A stretch of DNA of 42,130 bases from Verrucomicrobiota bacterium (lineage in GTDB: Bacteria > Verrucomicrobiota > Verrucomicrobiia > Opitutales > Opitutaceae). The DNA lies in the NCBI GenBank assembly GCA_023443455.1, contig JAEZUE010000102.1:1-42130 (forward strand). Direction: 5' to 3'. Position numbers and translations under genes: made by a program. A model generated the notes under the pieces. The model searched no databases. It was not told the origin of the DNA and worked only from the letters and a program-made list of their open reading frames with translations. Every line of letters begins with the position of its first letter. The stretch's first letter is position 1. This document shows positions 12,725-21,765 of this stretch, piece by piece.

Positions 12725-13213
12725 TTACGGCTGGTACTCCTCGACCTGTTCGACCTTGGGTTTCGGCGGGTGCTTGCGGTTGTACTCCCGAGCGACCCAG
12801 ATCAGCAGCGCACCGCCACCGACAACGAGCAGAACGCCGATGGCGAGGTAGAGAAAACAGCCGCGGCGGACGTCGTCCTTGATGTCGGCCGGGTGATGCT
12901 CGGACCGCAATTCGGGAGCGATGGTTTCGGCCGCGGTGGCCGGTTTCGGTGCCTTGATCGTGTCCAGCTCCGCCAGAATCCGCGAGGCATCCGGAGTCTC
13001 GGGCGCTTTCGGGATTTCGGGGGAGTCGAGAGCTGTGACCGCGGTGAGCGGGCCCGCGTTGTCCGCCACCGTCGGAGCGGCGGCCGGTGACAGAGTCGGT
13101 TGGTGCAGCGTCGCGGCGGATTGCTCCCTGGCGACGATTTCGCGGTCCAGCCAGGCGAGGTGCTCGGCGACGAGGGCGCGTTGGCGGCGAAGTTCCGCGA
13201 GTCGGTCGGGCAT
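12725..13213 (-). CDS. Hypothetical single-pass membrane protein
   Basis: 162 aa. Residues 1-30 (MPDRLAELRRQRALVAEHLA...) look like a short coiled coil. A Pro/Ala/Thr-rich linker (about 35-105) follows, then one membrane segment (about 119-140, CFLYLAIGVLLVVGGGALLI), and a basic, proline-rich tail ending EQVEEYQP. The start at 13213 (MPDRLAEL) was preferred over an upstream ATG in the same frame because the upstream residues look non-coding. Topology is probably N-in, with a short charged C-terminus outside, but this is not certain. No family recognised. Confidence 0.7.
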   Translation of the reverse strand: MPDRLAELRRQRALVAEHLAWLDREIVAREQSAATLHQPTLSPAAAPTVADNAGPLTAVTALDSPEIPKAPETPDASRILAELDTIKAPKPATAAETIAPELRSEHHPADIKDDVRRGCFLYLAIGVLLVVGGGALLIWVAREYNRKHPPKPKVEQVEEYQP

Positions 13214-13378
13214 GTGCCGGAGTTTGGGTGACGCGCTTTGCGGCGCAACTCCCAAGGGGCGGGATTCGCGGCGCGGTGTGTTGGTTTGGCGTGCGACGGA
13301 TTGACGGCCCGCAACACTAGCACCGCATCAAGCCGCGTTACGAAAAGCGGCGTCGAGCCGCCGCATTCCAGAACGGTG

Positions 13379-14133
<755 letters not shown>

Positions 14134-14140
<7 letters not shown>

Positions 14141-14619
14141 GATGCGTCGGCGTTGCCGCCGCGTTTCGGGTTTCGCGTTTGTTGTTTCGGGACGGACATG
14201 GCTGGCTCGGAGTCGGGACAGGCTGGAATCGTTTTGAATTTCTGCCCGCGAATCTCGCTCGATTGGAGGTAGGAGATCAATCCTCCGATTTGCCGGGAAG
14301 CCTTGGCTGCAAGCTGGTAGGCGGTATCGAACTCAGTCGGGCCGATGTATTCCTCGTCGATTGCGGTATAGAGCTGGTCCTGGACTTCGGCGGTCGAGCC
14401 TTTGGCGATCCAAAGAAACTGTTGAAACTCGCGATTGCCGCCGCGCTCGTGGCCTTCGGCGATGTTCGAGGTAACCGACTGGGCGGCGCGGCGGATTTGG
14501 CCAACGAGATCACGATCGGCCGCAAAAGACGGCTTGCGGGTCAACGCGTAGGCTCGACGGCGAAGTTCGCGTCCCGTTTTCCACGCTTCGATCTCCTCGA
14601 ACCGAATAAAAGTCGCCAT
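14134..14619 (-). CDS. Four-helix bundle protein (23S rRNA intervening-sequence / S23 family)
   Basis: 161 aa. The core (residues 1-about 118) has the family pattern: an early W in EEIEAWKTGRELRRRAYALT, then LVGQIRRAAQSVTSNIAEG, GNREFQQFLWIAKGSTAEVQ and a final helix with AAKASRQIGGLISYL. This small helical family occurs inside 23S rRNA insertions or as lone chromosomal genes; its role is unclear. The last ~40 residues (from about SEIRGQKFK) are not family-like, and part of them (QTRNPKRGG) is a read-through of a low-complexity repeat, so the natural stop was probably lost. It overlaps hisF by 7 bp. Start ATG at 14619. A lone, probably acquired gene. Confidence 0.88.
14161..14192. repeat. Low-complexity TTTCGGG-type repeat inside the 3' end of the four-helix-bundle gene
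   Basis: Short iterations of TTTCGGG/TTTCGCG/TTTCGGG (read on the other strand as CCCGAAAC...CGAAAC). They encode part of the unusual tail of the preceding gene. A related, inverted run lies on the other side of that gene at 14654-14698. Confidence 0.7.
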
Positions 14620-14653
14620 GGACCGAAAGTCGGTACCATGGCGGCGATTGGGC

Positions 14654-14698
14654 AACCCGAAACTGGAAACCCGGAATCCGAAACTGGAGTTTCCGCGG
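14654..14698. repeat. Low-complexity CCCGAAACTGG-type repeat upstream of the four-helix-bundle gene
   Basis: Imperfect 10-12-base iterations built on ACCCGAAACTGGA and ATCCGAAACTGGA fill the short gap between the four-helix-bundle gene and the end of the 585-aa gene. It is the inverted counterpart of the run at 14161-14192. Confidence 0.75.
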
Positions 14699-14707
14699 AG
14701 CGGAAAC

Positions 14708-16465
14708 TCAGGCTTCGACGAGGGTGACGTCGGGTTCGAAGCTGACCGAGAAGCGATACTGCTGGCCGGGGCGCATGATGAGCGCGTGGTCGCGGACGAG
14801 GTACTGCATGTAGTGCACCTTGCCGTAGTTGGTCCGGTAGTTCGGGTCGGCGCTGACGACCTCGGTTTCCTGCCAGACGCCCTGGAAGTCGTCCTTGAGG
14901 ACGTTGCAGCGGATGCCCTGCTGGCCGAGCATCGGGGAGATCCCAAGGCGCTGGTGCGAGTGCGGGGCGGCGATGCAGAGGGCGAAGCGGAACTTGTCGA
15001 GCTGGACCTGACTCTTGACGGTGTAGATCCACTCGGCGGTGATCTTGTTGCCGCTGAAGTTCCAGTTGGTCTTCACGTTTCCGATACCGCTGCAGAGCTT
15101 CTCCTGCAGGTTGATCAGCTCGGGCTGCTCGTAGCGGAAGAAGAACGAGTTGCGTAGGCCCAAGCCGGTGACGCACTGCTTGCCGTAGAAGGCGGGCACG
15201 GTGACGTTCTCGCCGAAGGTGAGCTCGGGCACCATGACCGGGGCGTAGATGTCGACCGGGCAGTCGAACAGGCCGGGGGCGTGCGGGAAGGCGAGGTTGT
15301 CGGCGGTGGGATTGGCTCCGGAGCTGATGAGGGGCAGCTGGATCTGGAGGCCGCTCTCGGCGTCGCGGTAGAGGAACAGGCCCTGCTCCTTGCGGTTGCT
15401 CTTGTCGAAGATCACGAAGCGGCCCGAGGTGCGGGCGGGTTCGGCCTTGGTGGCTTCGGGGGCGTTGACCGTCTTGGCGAGGCGCGACCACTGGCTGAGG
15501 TAGCGGGCGCCGTCGAAGTTGGCCAAGCGGGTGGTGTGGCCCTCCATCGAGGTGCGCTCGCCGTCGCGCACGACCATGAAACCGTGTTCCTGGTCGAGGA
15601 AGGTGGCGAAGAAGAAGAAGAAGAGGCGGCGAAGGATGTCGTGGTACTTCGCCTTCTGGTCCTCGGCGATCCAACCGTCGCGGAAGGCCTGAAGGATGAG
15701 GCTGATGCAGTGCATCTGGCCGTAGGCGCCGGAGCTGCGGCCGAAGGCCCAGCCGAGACCGTCGGCCCGGACGAGGTCGGGCATCATGCGCACGTAGCGT
15801 TCGGCGTAGGTGCGCAGGGTCGGGAGTTTGCGGTCGCGCACGCCGGAGTTGGCGTGGAGTTGGAGGGCCTGACGGGTGAACACGAAGTTCATCACGCCGT
15901 AGAGGCTGAAATTGCCGCCGATGCCTTCGGAGGCGTCGTCGAAGAAGCCGTTGGAGCTGGTCGCATCGATGCGCTCCACCATGCGTTCGATCAGCCGGGA
16001 GGTCTCGTCCTTCTTGGACAGGCCGAGGGAGTAGCGGCAGACGGCCTTGGCGACGTTGAACGACTGCCAATGGTTGTCGTAGTCGCTGCGGGTGAGGAGC
16101 TGCTTGTCGAGGCGCTGGCGGGTTTCCTCGACAAGGCGTTCCCAGACGGGGTTGCGCTCCTTGGAGGGGCCGAAGGCGAGCAGGCCGAGGGCGGCGTAGG
16201 CGAGGCCGTTTTCGGCGATCGGCTCGGTGAAAGCCTGGGCGGTGATGCAGCGGGCGGCGAGGTCGATGAGATCGCGGCCTTCGAGGGTGGTCTCACCGGT
16301 GGCTCGATAGAACTCGCCGATGGCCATGGCGGCGTGGCCGGGATCGTCGGGACGCTGAATCTCTCCGGGAACGGGAGTGACGGTGCCGTCAGGGTTGATC
16401 GCGTCGATATTGTGGCTCAACATGGAACGGGCCATGTCGAGGCATTGCGCCGAGAAGCTTTGCAT
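14708..16465 (-). CDS. Uncharacterised 585-aa protein, predicted alpha/alpha-barrel plus beta domain
   Basis: No signal peptide or membrane segment is evident. The N-terminal two thirds are helical, with spaced aromatic and acidic motifs such as NHWQSFNVAKAVCRYSLGL, DDASEGIGGNFSLYGVMNF and GRSSGAYGQMHCISLILQAF. This recalls alpha/alpha-barrel carbohydrate-active proteins (lyase or DUF2264-like folds). The C-terminal third (about 380-585) looks beta-rich and includes APVMVPELTFG and RPGQQYRFSVSFEPDVTLVEA. I cannot name the family. The start was taken at MQSFSAQCLDMARSML (ATG at 16465); an upstream start in the same frame (16501) adds 12 residues of little quality. Monocistronic by position. 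A carbohydrate-related role is inference. Confidence 0.8.
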   Translation of the reverse strand: MQSFSAQCLDMARSMLSHNIDAINPDGTVTPVPGEIQRPDDPGHAAMAIGEFYRATGETTLEGRDLIDLAARCITAQAFTEPIAENGLAYAALGLLAFGPSKERNPVWERLVEETRQRLDKQLLTRSDYDNHWQSFNVAKAVCRYSLGLSKKDETSRLIERMVERIDATSSNGFFDDASEGIGGNFSLYGVMNFVFTRQALQLHANSGVRDRKLPTLRTYAERYVRMMPDLVRADGLGWAFGRSSGAYGQMHCISLILQAFRDGWIAEDQKAKYHDILRRLFFFFFATFLDQEHGFMVVRDGERTSMEGHTTRLANFDGARYLSQWSRLAKTVNAPEATKAEPARTSGRFVIFDKSNRKEQGLFLYRDAESGLQIQLPLISSGANPTADNLAFPHAPGLFDCPVDIYAPVMVPELTFGENVTVPAFYGKQCVTGLGLRNSFFFRYEQPELINLQEKLCSGIGNVKTNWNFSGNKITAEWIYTVKSQVQLDKFRFALCIAAPHSHQRLGISPMLGQQGIRCNVLKDDFQGVWQETEVVSADPNYRTNYGKVHYMQYLVRDHALIMRPGQQYRFSVSFEPDVTLVEA

Positions 16466-16651
16466 GAAACAGTGGAGTGGTACGGAACGCCGCGCGCCCA
16501 AGGGGCGTTTTACGGAAAGGGAATAGGTTTTGTTTCGGGTTTCACAAAACCGGGCAAGAGGGAATTTGGGAATCGCGAAGATTTGCGGGCCGCGGTGGCG
16601 GTGGAGGCTGCGATCGCCAGGCGACGGCGTTGGCCGGCGGCGTTCCGGCGA

Positions 16652-17659
16652 TCAGCCTTTGCGGAGCGAGACTTCGCCGGCGCGGAAGCGCAGCGTGCGG
16701 CCCTGGGGCGTGCGCAGGATGAGGGAGCCCTCGTTGTCGATTCCGCGGGCGCTGCCGATGTGGGACTCGCTACCCTGCACGACCGTGACCGTGCGGCCGG
16801 CGAGCAGATCGTGTTTATTCCAAAGGTCGGCGATCTCGTCGAGCGGCGGGGCCCGGAGGAAACGTTCGTAGGCGGCCATCACCCGGCCGATGATGGCCGC
16901 GGCGATCCCGTTGAGGTCGAGGGATCGGCCCGACTCGCGCGCCAACGTGGTCGCGCGGGGGGCGATCTCCCGGGGCCAGGCGGAGTCGGGCGTGGCGACG
17001 TTGAGGCCGAGGCCGAAGACGAGCTCGCGGATCTGGTCGGCGTCCATGCGGGCCTCGGTGAGCATGCCGCCGACCTTGCGCTCGCCGAAGTGGAGGTCGT
17101 TGGGCCATTTGAGCTGCGGGGAGGCGCCGGTCTCGGCGGCGAGCAGCTCGCAGAGGTTGAGCCCCATCCAGAGGGTGAAGAGGTGCATGCGCTCCGGGGG
17201 AAGGGCCGGGCGGAATCCGAATGACAGATACAGGTTGCCCGCTTGCGGCGGGCTGTGCCAGACCCGGCCGAAACGCCCGCGGCCACGCGTCTGGCTGGCG
17301 GCCAGCACGAGGAACGGCGCGTCGCGCCCCGCGGTGAGCTGCCGGCCGGCCTCCTCGTTGGTGCTGTCGACACTCGCCAGATACACGATCTCGGGGGCGG
17401 CGGGTTGGAGGGCGCGGATGAGGGCGGGGTGGGGCAGCGGCGGGCGGGCGGCGAGCCGGTAGCCGCGGCTGTGCACGGGGGTGAAGGCGAAGCCGTCGGC
17501 CTCGAGCCGGTGCAGATGCCCCCAGACCGCCACGCGGCTCAGGCCCACGACCTTGGCCAAGGCCGCGCCGGAGACGCAGGCGTCGCCGGCGGCGAGAAAC
17601 TCGCGCAGGAGCAACGTCTCGATCTCGGCGGGCGTACGGGAGGTGGTGGCGCGCGGCAT
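16652..17659 (-). CDS. birA: Biotin--[acetyl-CoA-carboxylase] ligase with N-terminal HTH
   Basis: 335 aa. The N-terminal winged-helix-like segment (about 10-70, GAALAKVVGLSRVAVWGHLHRLEADGF) is the DNA-binding part of bifunctional BirA. The catalytic domain follows, with the biotinyl-AMP loop GRGRFGR (126-132), KWPNDL (184-189) and the catalytic lysine at K195 in GERKVGGML. The C-terminal SH3-like domain runs to the end. It attaches biotin to carboxylase carrier proteins, and the HTH suggests it also represses biotin genes, although none lies here. Located 15 bp downstream of nadC on the same strand, so it is probably cotranscribed with nadC. Confidence 0.95.
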   Translation of the reverse strand: MPRATTSRTPAEIETLLLREFLAAGDACVSGAALAKVVGLSRVAVWGHLHRLEADGFAFTPVHSRGYRLAARPPLPHPALIRALQPAAPEIVYLASVDSTNEEAGRQLTAGRDAPFLVLAASQTRGRGRFGRVWHSPPQAGNLYLSFGFRPALPPERMHLFTLWMGLNLCELLAAETGASPQLKWPNDLHFGERKVGGMLTEARMDADQIRELVFGLGLNVATPDSAWPREIAPRATTLARESGRSLDLNGIAAAIIGRVMAAYERFLRAPPLDEIADLWNKHDLLAGRTVTVVQGSESHIGSARGIDNEGSLILRTPQGRTLRFRAGEVSLRKG

Positions 17660-17674
17660 CGGAAGTCGGGGGGG

Positions 17675-18610
17675 CTAGCCGCGCCAATCCAGACCGATGT
17701 CGATCCAGACGCTGTGGTGCACGAGCGCGCCCGTGGAGATGAAGTCGAGTCCGAGATTGGCGAGGGCGGGGAGCGTACGCAGGCTCACGCCGCCGCTGGC
17801 CTCGGTGTAGGCGAGGTCGCCGATCAGCCGCACGGCCTGCCGCAGCTGCGGCACGGTGAAGTTGTCCAGCAGGATGATGTCGGCGCCGGCCGCGAGCACC
17901 GGCGGGATCTGCTCGAGGGCATCGACCTCGACCTCGATGGGCAGCTCCGGCGCGGCCTCCCGGGCGCGGCGCACGGCGGCGGCGAGGCGTTCGCCGGCGG
18001 TGGCGCCGGCGGCGGCGAGATGGTTGTCCTTGAGCATCACGCGGTCGAAGAGGCCGAGGCGGTGGTTGGCCGAGCCGCCGCAGGCGACTGCGTACTTCTC
18101 GAGCATGCGCCAGCCCGGCGTGGTCTTCCGTGTATCGAGAAGCTGGGTATTGCTGTCGCCCAGGGCGCGCACGTGGCGATGGGTCGTGGTGGCGATGCCG
18201 GAGAGGCGCTGGAGGAAGTTGAGCAGCACGCGTTCGGCCGGCAGCAGGAGACGGGAGGGGCCAGCGATGGTCGCGACGACGGTGCCGGCTGCCACGAGGG
18301 TGCCGTCCTTCACGCGGGCCTCGACGGTGCAGCCGCGGCCGTAGGCGTCGAGCACGATGGATACGAGTCCGAGGCCGCAGACCACGAGCTCCTCGCGCGC
18401 GACCAGATCGGCGGTGCCGGTGCCGGTGAGGCGCTGGCCGGCGGTGGTGGCGTCGCCCGCGCGCGGCGGGCGCACGAGCAGGCCGGCGCCGGCGAGGTCC
18501 TCGTCGCGGGCCATCTTGACCAGTCGGCGAAGGTGAGCCGGATCGATCTCGTTCCAACGGAGCCGGCGGTTGAGGTGCGAAACAAGTTGTTTGCGGCTGA
18601 GTCGTGCCAT
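17675..18610 (-). CDS. nadC: Nicotinate-nucleotide pyrophosphorylase (carboxylating)
   Basis: Converts quinolinate and PRPP to nicotinate mononucleotide in NAD synthesis. 311 aa. Motifs: LNFLQRLSGIATTT, LDTRKTTPGWR (quinolinate/phosphate binding), ACGGSANHRLGLFDRVMLKDNH and the C-terminal SGGVSLRTLPALANLGLDFISTGALVH. The N-terminal segment that usually reads EDxGxGDxT here is AGLLVRPPRAGDATTAGQ, longer and richer in Arg/Pro than typical. The start was taken at MARLSRKQL (18610) because upstream in-frame residues (MNLKLGFGRF...) are unlike the family. Followed by birA. Confidence 0.95.
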   Translation of the reverse strand: MARLSRKQLVSHLNRRLRWNEIDPAHLRRLVKMARDEDLAGAGLLVRPPRAGDATTAGQRLTGTGTADLVAREELVVCGLGLVSIVLDAYGRGCTVEARVKDGTLVAAGTVVATIAGPSRLLLPAERVLLNFLQRLSGIATTTHRHVRALGDSNTQLLDTRKTTPGWRMLEKYAVACGGSANHRLGLFDRVMLKDNHLAAAGATAGERLAAAVRRAREAAPELPIEVEVDALEQIPPVLAAGADIILLDNFTVPQLRQAVRLIGDLAYTEASGGVSLRTLPALANLGLDFISTGALVHHSVWIDIGLDWRG

Positions 18611-18762
18611 CGGTGCGGGAACGTGGCGGTTGGGGGGCGGGCAGGCAAAGGGAATTCGGAAAAGCGGGGTGCGCGGGGGTGTGGGAAATCGGGCTGGGGA
18701 GAATCGCCCAAATCCGAGTTTGAGATTCAAATCGGTGCGGGGGCTGCCGATATTCGCCGACG

Positions 18763-18957
18763 ATGGATTCGATGTCCTCCTTCCCCACGCGCGAGGCCGT
18801 AGTCTCGCCGCTCGCCGATGGACACTTCAGGCTGGTCAGTGCCAGCGATGCCCATCCGCTCACTCCGATCCTCTTCAACAATCGCAAAGCCGCCCGCAAC
18901 TGGGCGCTCGGAAAGGGATACCAGGTGCGCTTCGGCGCACCAAGCGGGAGTCGTTGA
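18763..18957 (+). CDS. Small hypothetical protein
   Basis: 64 aa; a second ATG lies at 18772. The residues FRLVSASDAHPLTPILFNNRKAA look like a compact protein rather than a chance frame, and the composition is balanced with no repeats. It is isolated on the plus strand between nadC (-) and serC (+), with no recognisable domain. Either a short real gene or a coincidence; moderate confidence only. Confidence 0.45.
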   Translation: MDSMSSFPTREAVVSPLADGHFRLVSASDAHPLTPILFNNRKAARNWALGKGYQVRFGAPSGSR

Positions 18958-19309
18958 ACGAATTACCGGGTACGGTCGCCGGTGTGGGGTGCGAACACGT
19001 TCCCTGCGTGCGGCCTAAGTGTCGTCGGGCGATGCGGTTTCCTCCGCACTCGCGCCGGATCGGCGGCGCGCCCGGGGTGTAAGCGGTTGACACGCACAGT
19101 CGGCCCGCTGGGGGGCGAGCGGAAGCGAGGCGCGAGTTCGAAAACGTGGCTGGAGCGCTGCGGCGCCTTTGCCTTGGTTGTGATTGGGCCGTTGGCGGAG
19201 GAAGGCGCGGCAGACGAAATGCGCGGAAACCGGGATTGCACCCGGACCCGCGCGGCGTTTGAACAGCGCGCTCCGTTTTCCGCGAAACCAACCAGGATCA
19301 CCCGACTCC
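18958..19309 (+). promoter_or_regulatory. serC upstream region with structured leader hairpin
   Basis: About 350 bp without a convincing gene. At 19221-19253 there is a two-part hairpin: outer stem GCGCGG (19221-19226) with CCGCGC (19248-19253), inner stem CCGGG (19230-19234) with CCCGG (19241-19245), and loop ATTGCA. It ends 56 bases before the serC ATG, so it would lie in the leader if transcription starts upstream. A TTGACA hexamer occurs at 19087-19092 without a clear matching -10. A cis-regulatory role is inference. Confidence 0.4.
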
Positions 19310-20428
19310 ATGAAGCCAACGGTCAAACCGGCCAACCCGAACTTCTCTTCCGGCCCGTGCAGCAAACGCCCGGGCTATGCGCTGAGCGCGCTGCCGACCG
19401 AGATCCTCGGTCGCTCCCACCGCTCCAGCCTCGGCAAGGCCCGCCTGGCCAAGGCCATCTCCGAGACCCGGGCGTTGCTCGGTCTCCCGGCCGACTATCG
19501 GGTGGGCATCGTACCCGCGTCGGACACCGGCGCGTTCGAGATGGCGATGTGGAACCTGCTCGGCGGCCGCGGGGTCGACGTCTTCCATTGGGAGTCGTTC
19601 GGCGCGGGCTGGCTGACGGACATCCTCAAGCAGCTCAAGCTCGCCGACGTGCGCGAGTTCACCGCGCCGTACGGACAACTCCCCGACATGGGCCAATACG
19701 ATGGCAGCCGCGACTGCGTGTTCACCTGGAACGGCACCACCGGCGGGGTGAAGGTCGAGAATGCCGACTGGATCCCCGACGACCGCGAGGGCCTGACCCT
19801 GTGCGACGCGACCAGCGCGGTCTTCGCGATGGATCTGCCGTGGAGCAAACTCGATGTCGTGACCTACTCCTGGCAGAAGGTGCTGGGCGGCGAAGGCGCG
19901 CACGGCATGCTCATCCTTTCCCCGCGTGCGGTGGCTCGGCTCGAGTCCTACAAGCCGGCGTGGCCGTTGCCGAAGATCTTCCGCCTGACCAAGGGCGGGA
20001 AGCTCATGGAGGAGATCTTCGAGGGTTCGACGATCAACACCCCCTCGATGATCGCCAACGAGGACTATCTCGACGCGCTCGAGTGGGCGAAGTCGATCGG
20101 CGGACTCCCTGCGCTGATCAAGCGCAGCGAGGACAATCTCGCCGCCTTCGAGCGCTTCGTGGCGAGCCATCCCTGGATTCATTTTCTCGCCGAAAAGAAG
20201 GAGCAGCGCTCCAACACTTCGGTGTGCTTCTCGGTCGACGCGACGCCCGAGCAGGTGAAGCAGATGGTCAAGCTGCTCGCCGCCGAGAAGGCCGCGTATG
20301 ATTGCGGTGCGTACAAGGATGCTCCTCCCGGGCTGCGTTTCTGGTGTGGCGCCACGGTCGACACCTCCGATGTCGAGAAGGTGCTGCCGTGGCTCGAATG
20401 GGCCTACGCGGAAGCGACCAAGGCCTGA
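19310..20428 (+). CDS. serC: Phosphoserine aminotransferase
   Basis: PLP enzyme converting 3-phosphohydroxypyruvate to phosphoserine in serine synthesis; it also serves pyridoxal phosphate synthesis. 372 aa. Begins MKPTVKPANPNFSSGPCSKRPGY, the usual substrate-loop start. PLP lysine K190 lies in TYSWQKVLGGEGAHG; the phosphate-binding ASDTG (residues 70-74) and SCOOH-type residues are present. The pattern is that of the alphaproteobacterial-type SerC subgroup rather than the E. coli type. The ATG at 19310 is chosen because upstream in-frame residues are low quality. Followed by a strong intrinsic terminator. Confidence 0.95.
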   Translation: MKPTVKPANPNFSSGPCSKRPGYALSALPTEILGRSHRSSLGKARLAKAISETRALLGLPADYRVGIVPASDTGAFEMAMWNLLGGRGVDVFHWESFGAGWLTDILKQLKLADVREFTAPYGQLPDMGQYDGSRDCVFTWNGTTGGVKVENADWIPDDREGLTLCDATSAVFAMDLPWSKLDVVTYSWQKVLGGEGAHGMLILSPRAVARLESYKPAWPLPKIFRLTKGGKLMEEIFEGSTINTPSMIANEDYLDALEWAKSIGGLPALIKRSEDNLAAFERFVASHPWIHFLAEKKEQRSNTSVCFSVDATPEQVKQMVKLLAAEKAAYDCGAYKDAPPGLRFWCGATVDTSDVEKVLPWLEWAYAEATKA

Positions 20429-20451
20429 TTCCCTGCGCTTTTTCGTTTTAC

Positions 20452-20484
20452 AAGCCCGCCGCCCCACAAGGCCGGCGGGCTTTT
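20452..20484 (+). terminator. Intrinsic terminator of serC
   Basis: 10-bp stem AAGCCCGCCG (20452-20461) with CGGCGGGCTT (20473-20482), 11-base loop, then a short T run. It lies 24 bp after the serC stop. Confidence 0.9.
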
Positions 20485-20502
20485 GGCGTGATCCTGCGGG
20501 GA

Positions 20503-20600
20503 GCGGGGCGGACGATGCGGCTCACCGGTGTGAGCCGTACGGCATCGCCCCGCCACGCGGGTGGTCCCCGGGAATTGGGGGCCGGGCGCCGATTCGTCGG
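20503..20600. other. Highly structured intergenic segment (nested palindromes)
   Basis: From 20503 to 20553, three stems nest: GCGGGGC with GCCCCGC, GATGC with GCATC, and GGCTCAC-CGGT-GTGAGCC. Further downstream is a CCGA-TTCG-TCGG hairpin (20589-20600). The segment lies between the serC terminator and the dispersed repeat. It could be a small structured RNA, a REP-like palindrome or a protein-binding site; no known class is recognised. Confidence 0.5.
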
Positions 20601-20640
20601 TGAGGGGAGATGCCGACGCGGCGGGAGGATCGCTCAGCCA

Positions 20641-20781
20641 TGATGATGCAGACGAGAGTCGAGCGTCGAGTGGCGAGCGCCACTCCAATTGTGAACAAGG
20701 CGATTGCCCGAGTAGGCTCCCGATCCGCCTCCGAAACTCCGGCCCTCGACGCTCGTCCCTCGTCCCTTGAATAACTACGGC
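20641..20781. repeat. Dispersed stop-abutting repeat, copy 2 (subtype I)
   Basis: Left end TGATGATGCAGACGAGAG, right end GAATAACTACGGCTC, which reaches the stop codon of the convergent lipid kinase gene (TCA at 20782-20784). It has the same orientation as copy 1 and aligns with it over the full length, with only scattered substitutions. Internal arms GTCGAGCGTCGAG and CTCGACGCTCGTCCCTC form a foldback. Confidence 0.85.
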
Positions 20782-21663
20782 TCAGGCTGGAACCAGAAAG
20801 CGCAGGCTCCGTGGGTCGATGCGGACCTCGATCTCGGCGCCGGCGTGGCGGGTTTCGCCGTCGACGTGGATGACGCCGGGAGCGGCGCGGCGGATCGTGA
20901 AGGCGCCGCCCTGGGCGGAATGGACTCCACGTTGCCGGCGGACATCGCCGCCGAACAGGCGGGTGACGAACAGCGCCGAGCGCGCCAGGCCCATCGGCGG
21001 GATGGCGACGAGGTCGAGCCGGCCGTCGTCGACCACCGCGCCGGGGGCGACCCGGGCGTTGTTGCCGTACTGGTCGGAGTTCATGACCGCGACGATGAAG
21101 GCGGTGTGCGCGGTCGGGGCGGAGCCGTGGTGGCCGACCGAGTACGTCTCGGGGCTGTAGCCGAAGTAGGTGCGCCAGCCGGTGCGCACGTAGGCGCGCA
21201 GCCCACGGCTGGGCAGCTCGTTGAAACGACGGGCAATCTCGGCGTCGAAGCCCACGCCCATGGCGTTGAAGAAACGGTGTTCCCCGGCGATGCCCGAATC
21301 GATTTCGCGGATGCGACCGTCGCGCACGATGTCCAGCGCCTTGCGCAACGAGCCATGCACGCCGAGATGGCGACCCAGGCCGTTGCCCGAACCGCAGGGG
21401 ATGAGGCCGAAGGCGGCCGGGGTGTTGACGACCCCGCAGGCGACCTCGTTGAGCGTGCCGTCGCCGCCGATCGCGACGATCCGCTCGCAGCCGCGCCGCA
21501 CCGCGTCGCGGGCCAGTTCGGTGGCGTGGTGGGGGCGCTCGGTGGTGGCGAATTCGGCGTCGAGACCGGTGTCGGCGATCCACGCACGCACCTTGCCGAT
21601 GTAGGCCGGTCTGCGTCGGTTGAAGCCGGAGTGCGGGTTGAAGATGAAGCTGAACTTGGGCAT
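20782..21663 (-). CDS. Diacylglycerol/sphingosine kinase-like lipid kinase
   Basis: 293 aa, cytosolic lipid kinase of the DagK_cat/YegS type. N-terminal FIFNPHSGFNRR and the ATP-binding GGDGTLNEV (GGDGT at 66-70) are followed by IPCGSGNGLGRHLG. A C-terminal beta domain carries the family's NSDQYGNNARVAPGAVVDDGRLD and ends with HVDGETRHAGAEIEVRIDP. The substrate (diacylglycerol or another lipid) cannot be told. Divergent from miaA, with about 100 bp between them; its 3' end touches a dispersed repeat. Confidence 0.92.
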   Translation of the reverse strand: MPKFSFIFNPHSGFNRRRPAYIGKVRAWIADTGLDAEFATTERPHHATELARDAVRRGCERIVAIGGDGTLNEVACGVVNTPAAFGLIPCGSGNGLGRHLGVHGSLRKALDIVRDGRIREIDSGIAGEHRFFNAMGVGFDAEIARRFNELPSRGLRAYVRTGWRTYFGYSPETYSVGHHGSAPTAHTAFIVAVMNSDQYGNNARVAPGAVVDDGRLDLVAIPPMGLARSALFVTRLFGGDVRRQRGVHSAQGGAFTIRRAAPGVIHVDGETRHAGAEIEVRIDPRSLRFLVPA

Positions 21664-21765
21664 GCGCGACGAGAGGCGGAGCTTGGTCGGGGCCGGGGAG
21701 CTGGCGAGGAGAAAGCCGGGAGGTTCGGGTTTGCGCTCCGGCCGGCGGAAGCGAGTCTGGCCGCG

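Noticed and set aside
19221..19260. A tRNA-like structure (T-arm-like CCGGG...CCCGG)
   Set aside because: The loop is six bases without the TTCRA pattern, and no anticodon or acceptor arm can be drawn; it is better described as a leader hairpin.
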